A DNA stretch of 64,000 nucleotides from Selenomonas sp. ND2010 (GTDB taxonomy: Bacteria > Bacillota > Negativicutes > Selenomonadales > Selenomonadaceae), in the NCBI RefSeq assembly GCF_000702005.1, contig NZ_JNKI01000001.1:62001-126000 (forward strand), in the 5' to 3' direction. Positions 16,370-24,528 of this stretch are shown piece after piece. Both the position numbers and the translations under genes were made by a program. The notes beneath the pieces were generated by a model. That model did not search any database and was not told the DNA's origin. It saw only the letters and a list, made by a program, of their open reading frames with translations. How positions within the stretch are numbered: position 1 is the stretch's first letter; each line of letters starts with the position of its first letter.

Positions 16370-16945
16370 TTGGAGTTGTTGGAGAGAAAAATACAGGAGG
16401 AAGGCATTGCCCTGCCAGGGAACGTGCTCAAGGTGGATTCGTTTTTGAATCACCAAATCGATCCGGAATTGTCACAGGCGATGGGCAGGGAGTTTGCGCG
16501 CCTGTTTGGCGACGCGGGTATTGACCGCGTGTTGACGGTGGAGGCATCGGGCATTGCGATTGGCGTAATGGCGGCGCTGGAGCTCGGGGTGTCACTCGTC
16601 TTTGCGCGCAAGAAGAAATCGGTACTCATCAATGAGCCGGTTTATTCGCATGAGGTATTCTCCTTCACCAAAAAGGAAACTTCCGAAATCATCGTGCTGC
16701 AGAAATACTTGCCAGCTGGTGAGAATGTACTCATTATCGATGACTTTCTTGCCAATGGGGAAGCAGCATTGGGACTGGCCCGCATTGTGGAAGAAGCCGG
16801 TTCAAAAGTTGCAGGTATCGGCATTGCGATCGAGAAGGCATTTCAGCCGGGGCATCAGCGCATTGTCGACAAAGGATATCACCTGGAGGCTTTGGCAAGT
16901 ATAGCGTCTCTGGACGATGGCAAGATTACCTTGGTGGAAAAATGA
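16370..16945 (+). CDS. xpt: Xanthine phosphoribosyltransferase
   Basis: Xpt converts xanthine and PRPP to XMP in purine salvage. The 191-residue protein matches Bacillus Xpt over its length: LKVDSFLNHQIDP near residue 20, VEASGIAIGVMAALELGV, VFARKKKS and the PRPP-binding loop VLIIDDFLANGEAALGL. The start codon is TTG, 10 bases after GGAGG; the first residues MELLERKIQEEGIALPG fit the family start. pbuX begins 16 bases after the stop, so salvage enzyme and transporter form one operon behind the ZTP-type riboswitch. Confidence 0.97.
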   Translation: MELLERKIQEEGIALPGNVLKVDSFLNHQIDPELSQAMGREFARLFGDAGIDRVLTVEASGIAIGVMAALELGVSLVFARKKKSVLINEPVYSHEVFSFTKKETSEIIVLQKYLPAGENVLIIDDFLANGEAALGLARIVEEAGSKVAGIGIAIEKAFQPGHQRIVDKGYHLEALASIASLDDGKITLVEK

Positions 16946-16961
16946 GAGGGGAGGACTTATT

Positions 16962-18317
16962 GTGACGAAGGCGATTCATCCTGTTGATCAGAAACTGCCA
17001 TGGGGGCGCACGCTCATCTATGCGGCGCAGCATGTGTTGGCTATGTATGCTGGTGCGGTGGCAGTGCCGTTGGTATTGGCTGGTGCCATTGGACTTTCGA
17101 CGGAACAACTCATTTACCTAATCAACGCTGACTTATTTACCTGCGGCATTGCAACACTGGTGCAGGCACTTAGCATCAAGAATTTCATCGGTTCGAAACT
17201 GCCAATCGTTCAGGGCTGCACATTCACGGCGGTCACGCCGATGATTATCATCGCCAATACCCATGGTGGTGGGGCCGCTGGCTTGCAGGTTGTCTATGGT
17301 TCGGCTATTTTTGCCGGTATAGCCTGCTTTATCATCAGCAATTATTTCAGCAAGATGCTGCGGTTCTTCCCGCCGGTCGTCACTGGCTCGGTCATTACGA
17401 TTATCGGACTGTCGCTGCTGCCGGTAGCTGTCAATTGGATTACAGGGCCGAATCCGCAGGCCGCCGATTACTGCAGTCCGTCAAATATTGCGTTGTCGCT
17501 GGCCGTGCTCGCTATTATTCTATTTATTTACCGTACTTGCAAGGGATTTCTCGGTCATATTTCGGTGTTGTTGGGCTTGGTGATTGGTACAGGCATGGCG
17601 GCAGTTTTCGGCATGGTGGATTTTCATGCGGTTAGCGAGGCCGCTATGCTCGGTATCACGACGCCCTTTGCCTTTGGAATGCCAGTGTTTGAACCGGTAT
17701 CATGCCTTATCATGACGCTCGTTATGCTCGTGACGATGGCTGAGACGACTGGCGATGTCATGGCTGTGAGCTCGATTGTTAAAAAGCCGATGACGGAGAA
17801 AATGCTCACCAAAGCGCTGCGCGCCGATGGTTTTTCGACGGCACTCGGCGGCGTGTTCAACACGTTCCCGTATACGGCTTTTGCACAGAACATTGGTCTT
17901 ATCAGCATGACGGGAATCCGCAGCCGCTACATCGTGGCGACGAGTGGTGTACTGCTGATGATTTTGGGACTCTTTCCGAAATTGGCGGCCGTTGTTGCCT
18001 GCATCCCCACAATGGTACTCGGTGGTGCTGGACTGGCCATGTTTGGCATGGTGGCTTCCAGCGGCATACAGGCGCTTTCGCAGGCAGATCTGCAAAAGAA
18101 GGGAAATTCCATGGTCGTGGCTATTAGTGTGGCAGTAGCGCTGATTCCAATTGGGGTGCCGTCTTTTTACAGCCACTTTCCGCAATGGGTACAGTTAATC
18201 GGCAATAGTGGTATCACGATTGGCAGCATTATGGCCATCGTGCTCAATGTACTGTTGTGTGATAATAAGCAACAAAAAGCAGCTGAGGACGCTCAGGTTT
18301 CGCTTGGACTACAATAA
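16962..18317 (+). CDS. pbuX: NCS2-family xanthine permease
   Basis: A 451-residue integral membrane purine:cation symporter of the nucleobase/ascorbate transporter family. Signature elements are QHVLAMYAGAVAVPL near residue 22, PIVQGCTFTAVTPM, the PPVVTGSVITIIGLSLLPVA region, and AETTGDVMAV and GVFNTFPYTAFAQNIGL, which contribute the substrate site. It starts with GTG seven bases after GGGGAGG; an ATG at 16917 inside xpt is less likely. Association with xpt indicates xanthine as the substrate. The gene converges with the phosphatase gene. Confidence 0.95.
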   Translation: MTKAIHPVDQKLPWGRTLIYAAQHVLAMYAGAVAVPLVLAGAIGLSTEQLIYLINADLFTCGIATLVQALSIKNFIGSKLPIVQGCTFTAVTPMIIIANTHGGGAAGLQVVYGSAIFAGIACFIISNYFSKMLRFFPPVVTGSVITIIGLSLLPVAVNWITGPNPQAADYCSPSNIALSLAVLAIILFIYRTCKGFLGHISVLLGLVIGTGMAAVFGMVDFHAVSEAAMLGITTPFAFGMPVFEPVSCLIMTLVMLVTMAETTGDVMAVSSIVKKPMTEKMLTKALRADGFSTALGGVFNTFPYTAFAQNIGLISMTGIRSRYIVATSGVLLMILGLFPKLAAVVACIPTMVLGGAGLAMFGMVASSGIQALSQADLQKKGNSMVVAISVAVALIPIGVPSFYSHFPQWVQLIGNSGITIGSIMAIVLNVLLCDNKQQKAAEDAQVSLGLQ

Positions 18318-18373
18318 GGGGCGGATTAACCATTCGGCAGCTTTTTTCTATGCAGATCATGATGAGGAGAGAC

Positions 18374-19633
18374 TTAGGATTCCTTTTGCCAGCGTTGGCC
18401 TTCTTGTATTGCGCTTTGGATGCGTTGCTGCAGATCGCAGAAGCGGTACAAACCGGCGGCATTGGTCGTTAAGCCTTTGAGATGCAGGCGGACGCGTTCC
18501 GGTGGATGGTTAAGGCTAAAAGGGGTGCGCTGACGAAGTTGGTTGGCATTGGCATAGACGAGGGACAGCGCGGCGTATTCTTCGCCATCTTGGCCCTGCC
18601 TTTTTTCGATGACGAGTTTTGCGCCGATGGGCGTTTTTTCTTCAATGCTGTTGGGGAGTTTATAGTCCATGACTTCCAGGGCGGGCAGAACTTCGGCTAA
18701 GTTGACGTCATGACCGCCGAGAAACGTGATTTTACGTTGGCTGTTGGTAAGTTCCTGTTCCATGACCGTAAGCAGGGGGGCGGCCAGTGCCTTGGCTGCC
18801 GTTGGCGTCTGAAACAGCGAATTGATGCCAAGTTCTTTTAAGGCAGCGGCATCCTTCCAATCGGTTTCGGTCAGTTTATGGCCAAATCCTGCGCGCAAAT
18901 CATCCGCTTCTTCATAGTATTGCAAGGTCAGGGCATCGCTGGCTGGTATCCATGCATTCCATGGCGTGGTAAGGCCGATGCCACCGTCTTTTAGTGGTGC
19001 AATCGCACCCGTGCGGGGGATAGGCCCATGTTTGGCGGCGTAAGCGGATCGGTTGTAATCCAATATTTTTGCCAGCACTTGGCAGGAACGCAGACCGCGC
19101 TCCTGTAATTTTTTTTCGAGTCCGGCTTCATGAAATTCTTGCCGTACTTGCTGATACAATGCCTCGTTATGGGGAAGGTCTGGCCAAAATACCGGGTCGG
19201 CCTCGTTTAATTCCTGATGGTATTCAATCGTTGGGTTCCCCACGGGCAGCAGGCCCGTAGAAAAATAATGAGCAGTGGCAATGGTCCGTTGGAAGGAGTT
19301 GGCATAGAAGCGAACTTCCTGAGGCTGTGGCTGGGCATGGGGGAAAAGCAGCTGCTCGTGTTCCAGCCATTGCCGGAAATACTGTCCCATCAGCACCTCG
19401 AGTTCGCCGCCGCGGGGGGATAGTTCGCCAGGGGCACATTGCCAGGCAAACCAGTTGTGCGGCGTGAGTTTGGCAAGGGTTGAATCGCGTCCGGCAAGTG
19501 GGGCGCGGATGTTGTGGCGACTGAGAATCAGCACTTGTTTCAGCGGATAGGTTTCGCAGGCTGCAGTTTGTACAGAAAAAGGCAATAAAAGAAAGAGAAA
19601 ACAAAGTAGAGAAATGAGAATTTTTTTATGCAT
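18374..19633 (-). CDS. agp: Exported histidine acid phosphatase, glucose-1-phosphatase (Agp) type
   Basis: A 419-residue phosphohydrolase with a signal peptide (hydrophobic residues 4-22, cleavage near TAACE). The catalytic motif is SRHNIRAPLAG with nucleophile H40. The asparagine after the histidine, in place of the glycine of phytases, is the mark of enterobacterial Agp, and the following PHNWFAWQCAPGELSPRGG segment also matches Agp. The proton-donor motif is GGHDVNLAEVLPAL near residue 305. It is expected to release glucose and phosphate from glucose-1-phosphate in the periplasm, with possible phytase activity. It is monocistronic, convergent with pbuX, and its family is best known from Enterobacteriaceae, so transfer is possible. 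Confidence 0.88.
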   Translation of the reverse strand: MHKKILISLLCFLFLLLPFSVQTAACETYPLKQVLILSRHNIRAPLAGRDSTLAKLTPHNWFAWQCAPGELSPRGGELEVLMGQYFRQWLEHEQLLFPHAQPQPQEVRFYANSFQRTIATAHYFSTGLLPVGNPTIEYHQELNEADPVFWPDLPHNEALYQQVRQEFHEAGLEKKLQERGLRSCQVLAKILDYNRSAYAAKHGPIPRTGAIAPLKDGGIGLTTPWNAWIPASDALTLQYYEEADDLRAGFGHKLTETDWKDAAALKELGINSLFQTPTAAKALAAPLLTVMEQELTNSQRKITFLGGHDVNLAEVLPALEVMDYKLPNSIEEKTPIGAKLVIEKRQGQDGEEYAALSLVYANANQLRQRTPFSLNHPPERVRLHLKGLTTNAAGLYRFCDLQQRIQSAIQEGQRWQKES

Positions 19634-19839
19634 ATGTATCGGCGCCTTTCTGAATCATACATCGTTACTGTCTAAATTGTAGCATGGATATTGCATTTTG
19701 TTCAATTTATCGGGGTACAGGATTGCTATTGTCTTATGGTGAAATAAAAACTATATGAGAATAGCGATATGGCAGCTGGATTTTATCGAATTATAAGGAA
19801 TACCATTTATCATAGTCTGTGTTACAGGTTGATGGATAG

Positions 19840-20346
19840 ATGAGGAGTCTGAAATTAGCGATGAAATGGTTACAGCGTTTATTACTGTTGGTCGGTGGGA
19901 CTGCGGGGCTTATCCTGGTCGTATCGATTATGTATTTTTTGTTGTTTGTCCTGGGAAATGTTGATTTTTCGCAGTCTTATCGGAACATAAACAATTATGA
20001 GGGAATCACGTTTACCAATACCTATAAGCATAAAGCCTATAAGCGAACTTTTTGGGGCCTGAAGGAAATTGCTTATCCAGGGGTATCGCTGGATAAGCAC
20101 GAAATCGATCGATCGAGTAGTGCCTATGAGCTGGTAAAGCGAAAAGCGGGAGAACATGCTCGGATTACCTGTTGTACGGTTTCACCGGATGGCAATTATG
20201 TCTTGTATGCGGAGGCAGTCTCCATAAGCAACGGCGCCTCGACGGATGATGATCACATTTATTATCGGGTGTTAAACATCCAGGATGGTTCGGTTACGAC
20301 GATTTACGATGGAGTCTACAAATGCTTCTGGGTAACATGGCAGTGA
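19840..20346 (+). CDS. Membrane-anchored protein of unknown function
   Basis: The 168-residue protein has one N-terminal transmembrane helix (residues 12-38, LLLLVGGTAGLILVVSIMYF) and an extracytoplasmic remainder. The segment CTVSPDGNYVLYAEAV looks like a single beta-propeller blade of the PD40/TolB kind and is followed by a VLNIQDGSVTTIYDGV blade-like segment. The full propeller is missing, so it may be a short two-blade protein or a degraded one. An ATG at 19861 behind GAGGAG is an alternative start. It has no obvious operon partners. Confidence 0.6.
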   Translation: MRSLKLAMKWLQRLLLLVGGTAGLILVVSIMYFLLFVLGNVDFSQSYRNINNYEGITFTNTYKHKAYKRTFWGLKEIAYPGVSLDKHEIDRSSSAYELVKRKAGEHARITCCTVSPDGNYVLYAEAVSISNGASTDDDHIYYRVLNIQDGSVTTIYDGVYKCFWVTWQ

Positions 20347-20422
20347 TAGCGGCTGGAATATGGATAAGAATTTTTGGGGGATTTATCTGGGAGCTTATAT
20401 CGTAAAGAAAATACGTTAAAAA

Positions 20423-20467
20423 TGACCGGTCAGATTGACAGTTTCCACTGTCCATTTGACCGGTCAT
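20423..20467. terminator. Hairpin built from two TGACCGGTCA palindromes
   Basis: TGACCGGTCA occurs at 20423-20432 and again at 20458-20467, enclosing an inner GACAG/CTGTC stem. It sits between convergent genes and probably ends transcription of both. It belongs to the dispersed TTGAC-N2-GTCAA family. Confidence 0.6.
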
Positions 20468-20486
20468 TTGATTAGGGCGCTAGTGA

Positions 20487-21398
20487 TTAATGCAGGGCCT
20501 CTTTTAAGGTATTCATGTTTTTGCGCATGGTCATGAGATAGGCATCCATAGCGGATTCGTTAGCTTCGCCAGTTACTACCGGGTCTAAGGTGTAGATTTT
20601 GGCGCCAGTTTCGCGGGCGATGGTTTTAGCGGCCTCGGGCGAATACTGCGGTTCTGTGAACAGAACTTTAGCGGGGAGCGGTTTTACCTGTTCGATGACT
20701 TCCTGAAGTTCCGTTGGCGTCGGTTCCGTGCCAGGTTCCCGTTGGATGACCGTCAGGATTTGCAGTCCAAATTCCTTGGCAAAATAGGGAAAGGCTTCGT
20801 GGAAGGTTACGATGTCCTTATGCGGGACGTCATCGAGGGTTTCATGCATTTCCTTTTTGAGTGCTTCGAGTTTTTGGATATAGGCATCGGCATTAGCCTG
20901 ATAGGCATCTGCATGTTTGGGATCGGCGGCTTTTAGCTGTTCAGTGATATTTTTGACCTGCTTAATGTTTGCCGTAATGCTGAGCCATACATGCGGGTTT
21001 TCTTCGTCGCCGTCTTTTAGTAATTCGATGTCTTTGGACGCGTCAATCAGCTTGAGGTTTTTCTGTTCTTTGAGGATTTTATCGAGGAAGTTTTCCATGC
21101 CGGCTCCGTTAGCGATGAGAGCATCAGCCTTTTCGAGGGTTTTCATGTCTTCCGTGGTCAGCTGATAATCATGCAGGCAGCCGGTCTGCGGTTTGGTCAT
21201 ATTCGTGACCGTGACTCCGTCAATTCCCTTCGTGATGTTGATGGCATCGATATACATCGGATAGAAGGTGGTGACAATATGGAAGGTGCCGTCTTTGCTG
21301 GTGGCGTTTGACGACGATTGATTGTTTCCTGCGCCACAGCCGGTAAGCATCAGGCAAAAGGCGGCGAGCAGGCAGAGCAATGAAGTTTTGCATTTCAA
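20487..21398 (-). CDS. znuA: Zinc/manganese ABC transporter substrate-binding lipoprotein (ZnuA-like)
   Basis: A 303-residue lipoprotein of the cluster A-I metal-binding family. The lipobox is LMLTGCG with C21 as the lipidated residue. The metal-site histidines appear in CLHDYQL, NPHVWLS and TFHEAFPYFAKEFGL, and the C-terminal acid lies in YTLDPVV, the standard His3-Asp/Glu set. No permease or ATPase gene is adjacent, so it must work with components encoded elsewhere. A perfect 8+8 palindrome 26 bases before the start and a Fur/Zur-type gene next upstream point to zinc-dependent repression. Confidence 0.9.
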   Translation of the reverse strand: MKCKTSLLCLLAAFCLMLTGCGAGNNQSSSNATSKDGTFHIVTTFYPMYIDAINITKGIDGVTVTNMTKPQTGCLHDYQLTTEDMKTLEKADALIANGAGMENFLDKILKEQKNLKLIDASKDIELLKDGDEENPHVWLSITANIKQVKNITEQLKAADPKHADAYQANADAYIQKLEALKKEMHETLDDVPHKDIVTFHEAFPYFAKEFGLQILTVIQREPGTEPTPTELQEVIEQVKPLPAKVLFTEPQYSPEAAKTIARETGAKIYTLDPVVTGEANESAMDAYLMTMRKNMNTLKEALH

Positions 21399-21423
21399 AA
21401 TAAGGACCTCCTAAAGAAAATAT

Positions 21424-21447
21424 GTAAATAGGAATATTACTATTTAC
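21424..21447. promoter_or_regulatory. Palindromic metal-regulator operator before znuA
   Basis: GTAAATAG (21424-21431) and CTATTTAC (21440-21447) form a perfect inverted repeat with an 8-base centre, close to the Zur box form of Firmicutes. It lies 26 bases upstream of znuA on the minus strand. Confidence 0.65.
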
Positions 21448-21460
21448 GATTATAGCACGC

Positions 21461-21509
21461 AAAAAAAAAATGACAAGAGCTTTTGATAATTTTTATCATC
21501 ACTCTTGTC
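21461..21509 (-). terminator. Terminator of the Fur/Zur-family gene
   Basis: On the minus strand GACAAGAG and CTCTTGTC enclose an AT-rich stem (GATAA/TTATC) and are followed by a ten-base T run. Confidence 0.85.
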
Positions 21510-21510
21510 G

Positions 21511-21522
21511 TTGACTGGTCAA
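21511..21522. repeat. TTGAC-N2-GTCAA palindrome
   Basis: An exact copy (TTGACTGGTCAA) of the dispersed palindrome described under findings, here beside the Zur-type gene's stop codon and terminator. Confidence 0.6.
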
Positions 21523-21956
21523 TTTTTGTGTTTTTGTTGCTGGCATTTCTGACAGAGTCCATAGAACTCGAAGATGTGTCCGGTAATCTTAAACCCTTTT
21601 TTGGCAGCTTCCTGTTCGTAGGCATCAGTCATGGGGCAGACGTCAATGCATTCGGTACGGCCGCATTCGGTGCAGACCAGATGATGATGGTGATGCGAAT
21701 CATCGGCCAGTTCGTAGACGTTGCCGGCGCTGCGGAAAATTTCGTGAACGATGTCAAGCTCCGTCAGCAGGGAAAGATTGCGGTAGATGGTGTCAAGGGA
21801 TACATCGGGCTGTTGTTTGCGTACCTCTTCACAGATTTGTTGTGCTGTAGGAAAAGGAGGACAGCTTGCAAAGGCTTGTAAGACTGCGCGCCGTTGTGGA
21901 GTTATTTTGTAGCCCTTGACGCGAAGTCGTTCAAGAGGCGTTGTTTTTTTTATCAT
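21519..21956 (-). CDS. Fur-family metal-dependent repressor (Zur-like)
   Basis: A 145-residue regulator. The N-terminal winged helix includes YKITPQRRAVLQAF and SLDTIYRNLSLLTELDIV. The C-terminal dimerisation domain has the histidine cluster HHHHHLVCTECGR and a structural zinc site formed by CTEC and CQKC. The position directly upstream of the zinc-binding lipoprotein gene and its palindromic operator favours Zur over Fur or PerR. The final residues overlap a copy of the dispersed TTGAC palindrome, immediately before the terminator. Confidence 0.88.
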   Translation of the reverse strand: MIKKTTPLERLRVKGYKITPQRRAVLQAFASCPPFPTAQQICEEVRKQQPDVSLDTIYRNLSLLTELDIVHEIFRSAGNVYELADDSHHHHHLVCTECGRTECIDVCPMTDAYEQEAAKKGFKITGHIFEFYGLCQKCQQQKHKN

Positions 21957-22151
21957 AGGATGTCACCTCGGTTGTCATTCTGCTATCCGTTATTATAACG
22001 TCATTGCTTTCGATTTGCCAGAAAAAACGATTATTTCTTGAATTATCTTAAGGAGTTTTTGTTTGTGGCGTGGAGCAGGGGAAGGAGGACTTGCCTTTGT
22101 TGTTGGCGAATCTATAAGACGATAGTAGGCTTGGTTGGAAAGGAGACGCTT

Positions 22152-22574
22152 ATGGAGTATAAAATCTTGGATGATACGAATCTGTTGATACGTTTGGATC
22201 CTGGTGATGAAATATGTGATGCCCTTAGACAAGTGGCTCAGCAAGAGCAGCTTGGGCTTGCCAAGGTGCAGGGTCTTGGCGCTGTAAAACGAGTGGTCAT
22301 GGGCGTGTATAATGTCACGACGCAGCAGTACAAAGCCAACACTGTGGAAGGTGTCTTTGAAATGCTGTCCCTTACCGGAACAATCGATACGATGAAAGAA
22401 GATTTCTACAGCCATTTGCATATCGTCATTGGAGACGAAGCGGGGCACGCCTATGGCGGTCACCTCAATGAAGCGGTGATAAGCGCCACGGCTGAGATCG
22501 TACTGACGAAGCTGGCGGGAAAGGTCGATCGGGAAAAGAGCGCCAAGACTGGATTGAATATCTGGAAGTTCTAG
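22152..22574 (+). CDS. PPC/DUF296-domain DNA-binding-type protein
   Basis: A 140-residue single-domain protein of the plants-and-prokaryotes-conserved (PPC, DUF296) family. Typical features are the N-terminal LIRLDPGDEICDALRQVAQ, the GLGAVKRVVMGVYN strand pair and the histidine-rich block HLHIVIGDEAGHAYGGHL, which binds metal in trimeric homologues. In bacteria the role is unclear. The start at 22152 has AAAGGAG seven bases upstream. It is followed by the YkuD gene after a 75-base gap and may be transcribed separately. Confidence 0.85.
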   Translation: MEYKILDDTNLLIRLDPGDEICDALRQVAQQEQLGLAKVQGLGAVKRVVMGVYNVTTQQYKANTVEGVFEMLSLTGTIDTMKEDFYSHLHIVIGDEAGHAYGGHLNEAVISATAEIVLTKLAGKVDREKSAKTGLNIWKF

Positions 22575-22649
22575 GTTATATAACGCATTTGGCACGAGGT
22601 AATGATAAAAAGAATCCGTGATCGATGATTTACAGAAAGGATGAAAAGG

Positions 22650-23381
22650 ATGACGAAAAGCAGAAGATTTTTGTGGATGATTGCGATTGGCTTGGTGATG
22701 GTCTTTTCGGTGGGCATTGCTTTTGCTAAGCCGTTGGAGGCAAGCGGGGCGTCACCGGAATGGGTGAAGAATCTTCCAGCGGCGAAGCAGGCCAAGCAGC
22801 TTTTTGTGGTCGCAGGTGTTGGAGAGACTACGGCCTGGGTTTCGCTGCATGAAAAGGATGCCAAGGGAAACTGGCAGCAGGTTATGACTACTCCCGGTTA
22901 TATTGGAAAAAAAGGTTTGGGCAAGACGAAGGAAGGCGATGCTAAGACACCGGTGGGAACGTTCCGTTTTACGAAAGCATTTGGCATTGCTCCGGACCCA
23001 GGCAGTATCATGCCCTATACGCAGGTGGATGAAAATATGTATTGGTCCGGGGATTGGCGGCCGGGTATGAAATACAATGAAATGGTGGATATTCGAAAAT
23101 ACCCGCGGCTTGACAAGGAGGCCAGTGAGCATATCATCGATTATACGGTTCATTATGTTTATTGCCTCAATATCGGTTATAACGAGGCTGGTACACCGGG
23201 GAAGGGCTCGGCCATTTTCCTGCACTGCATCGGCCCGAATAAGCCGTATACGGGTGGATGCGTGGCTATTCCGCAGGACAAGATGCGTTTGGTGCTGCAG
23301 ACCGTGCAGCCGGATTGTGTGGTGGTGATTGATTCCTTGAAAAACCTTTCGCCAGCTACCGTTGCCGATTGGGGAATATGA
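22650..23381 (+). CDS. L,D-transpeptidase (YkuD domain), exported
   Basis: A 243-residue protein with an N-terminal signal/anchor (FLWMIAIGLVMVFSVGIAFA) and a YkuD domain. The active-site motif is HCIGPNKPYTGGCVAIP, giving the catalytic histidine and the nucleophilic cysteine in the spacing expected for L,D-transpeptidases. It probably cross-links or modifies peptidoglycan in the periplasm. ATG 22650 is nine bases after AAAGG; ATG 22641 abuts the ribosome site. The next gene, a VanX-like dipeptidase, starts 16 bases after the stop, suggesting a small cell-wall operon. Confidence 0.88.
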   Translation: MTKSRRFLWMIAIGLVMVFSVGIAFAKPLEASGASPEWVKNLPAAKQAKQLFVVAGVGETTAWVSLHEKDAKGNWQQVMTTPGYIGKKGLGKTKEGDAKTPVGTFRFTKAFGIAPDPGSIMPYTQVDENMYWSGDWRPGMKYNEMVDIRKYPRLDKEASEHIIDYTVHYVYCLNIGYNEAGTPGKGSAIFLHCIGPNKPYTGGCVAIPQDKMRLVLQTVQPDCVVVIDSLKNLSPATVADWGI

Positions 23382-23397
23382 GAAGGGAGGAAGTTCG

Positions 23398-24222
23398 ATG
23401 AGAGTAGGACTAAAGAAAATAATCCGGGGCATATTTATGGCGGCGAGTTTGACGATTTCTTTGACGGTGGCTGTTCCAGATGCTGGCGCCGAATCGTTGA
23501 CAACGGCATCACAGACCGCAGCGATGACGGTAAATCCGGCGGATAGTTCGGGATTTGTGGAACTATCGGAAGCGGTGCCGGATGTCATTTTGGAACCGCG
23601 TTATTATTCTACCTATAATTTCGTAGGGGATCGCATTGCTGGGTATCAAGCACCGCGTGTTTTCATGACGAAGGAGGCAGCTAAGGCGCTCAAGGAAGTC
23701 TCCGATGATGTGGTGAAACAGGGATACCGGCTGAAGATATATGATGCCTATCGGCCGCAGATGGCCGTAGATAATTTTGTGGCCTGGGCAGAGAATCTTG
23801 AGGATAAGCGCATGAAGGATTATTTTTATCCGCAGGTGGATAAGACGAGACTTTTTGCCGATGGCTACATTGATGCAAAATCGGGGCATAGTCGTGGTTC
23901 TACGGTAGATTTGACGCTCTTTAATGTACAGACGGGTAAAGATGTGGATATGGGAGCAACGTTTGATCATTTTGGCATTGAAAGTCACCCCGATTGGTGC
24001 GGCAATCCCGAGACCGGCAAGTACACAGGGAAATATAAGGGAAGTAAAAAGCCTAAAGACGGCAAAATCAATGAAGTACAGTTCAAGAATCGTATGATTT
24101 TGCGCGAGGCGATGCTAAGACATGGGTTTAAGGCACTGGACACGGAATGGTGGCATTTTACCTTGAAAAATGAACCCTATCCGGACACGTATTTTACGTT
24201 CCCCATTCAGAAAAATACATAA
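23398..24222 (+). CDS. ddpX: D-Ala-D-Ala dipeptidase of the VanX/DdpX (M15D) family, exported
   Basis: A 274-residue zinc peptidase with a signal peptide (ending near PDAGA). The M15D zinc motif is GHSRGSTVDLTL, the second part is DTEWWHF with the catalytic glutamate and zinc histidine, and YDAYRPQMAVDNFV is the conserved arginine block. It cleaves D-Ala-D-Ala dipeptides and is likely periplasmic, recycling peptidoglycan, since it lies directly downstream of the L,D-transpeptidase. There is no VanH or ligase partner, so glycopeptide resistance is not implied. Confidence 0.9.
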   Translation: MRVGLKKIIRGIFMAASLTISLTVAVPDAGAESLTTASQTAAMTVNPADSSGFVELSEAVPDVILEPRYYSTYNFVGDRIAGYQAPRVFMTKEAAKALKEVSDDVVKQGYRLKIYDAYRPQMAVDNFVAWAENLEDKRMKDYFYPQVDKTRLFADGYIDAKSGHSRGSTVDLTLFNVQTGKDVDMGATFDHFGIESHPDWCGNPETGKYTGKYKGSKKPKDGKINEVQFKNRMILREAMLRHGFKALDTEWWHFTLKNEPYPDTYFTFPIQKNT

Positions 24223-24299
24223 AGATTCCCTGCAGAATATCGCGCCGGCAATAGCTGTTGATGAGGAATCGATGAGCTTTTAAACATTGAAGGTAGTAG

Positions 24300-24328
24300 A
24301 AAGCAGGGCGGAAAATGTCCTGCTTTTC
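24300..24328 (+). terminator. Terminator after the VanX-like gene
   Basis: AAAGCAGG (24300-24307) pairs with CCTGCTTT (24319-24326), followed by TTC. Confidence 0.7.
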
Positions 24329-24378
24329 GTCACTCGTGGAAAGGATGATAATGACATGTTTAAGGAAAATCATACAAG

Positions 24379-24474
24379 GATAATTGTACGCTGCCTCTGG
24401 AAGACTTGCGTTATTTGCATCTGCTGCATAAGGACATCAACGGGGTGACGCAGGAAGGTTCTATATCAATGTAG
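24379..24474 (+). pseudogene. Remnant of an M15-type (D-Ala-D-Ala carboxypeptidase-like) peptidase
   Basis: One frame reads DNCTLPLEDLRYLHLLHKDI and then NGVTQEG before TAG. Leu-Asp-Leu-Arg-Tyr-Leu followed by a Leu-His-Lys-Asp-x-(Asn/Asp)-Gly turn is the N-terminal pattern of the M15C/peptidase_M15_3 domain. There is no start codon in frame (a TAA precedes at 24361) and the zinc motifs are missing. The overlapping ATG at 24356 reads another frame. It is best seen as a decayed paralogue beside the intact M15 gene. The rest of the gap 24223-24528 holds only a terminator. Confidence 0.4.
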
Positions 24475-24528
24475 AAATATAATTTAGAGAAAATTTGTTA
24501 TTTTTAAAAGAAAAAAGGAGTGGATAAA

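Noticed and set aside
23398-24222. Glycopeptide-resistance cluster
   Set aside because: The VanX-like dipeptidase has a signal peptide and neighbours an L,D-transpeptidase; VanH, VanA/B ligase and VanRS are absent.
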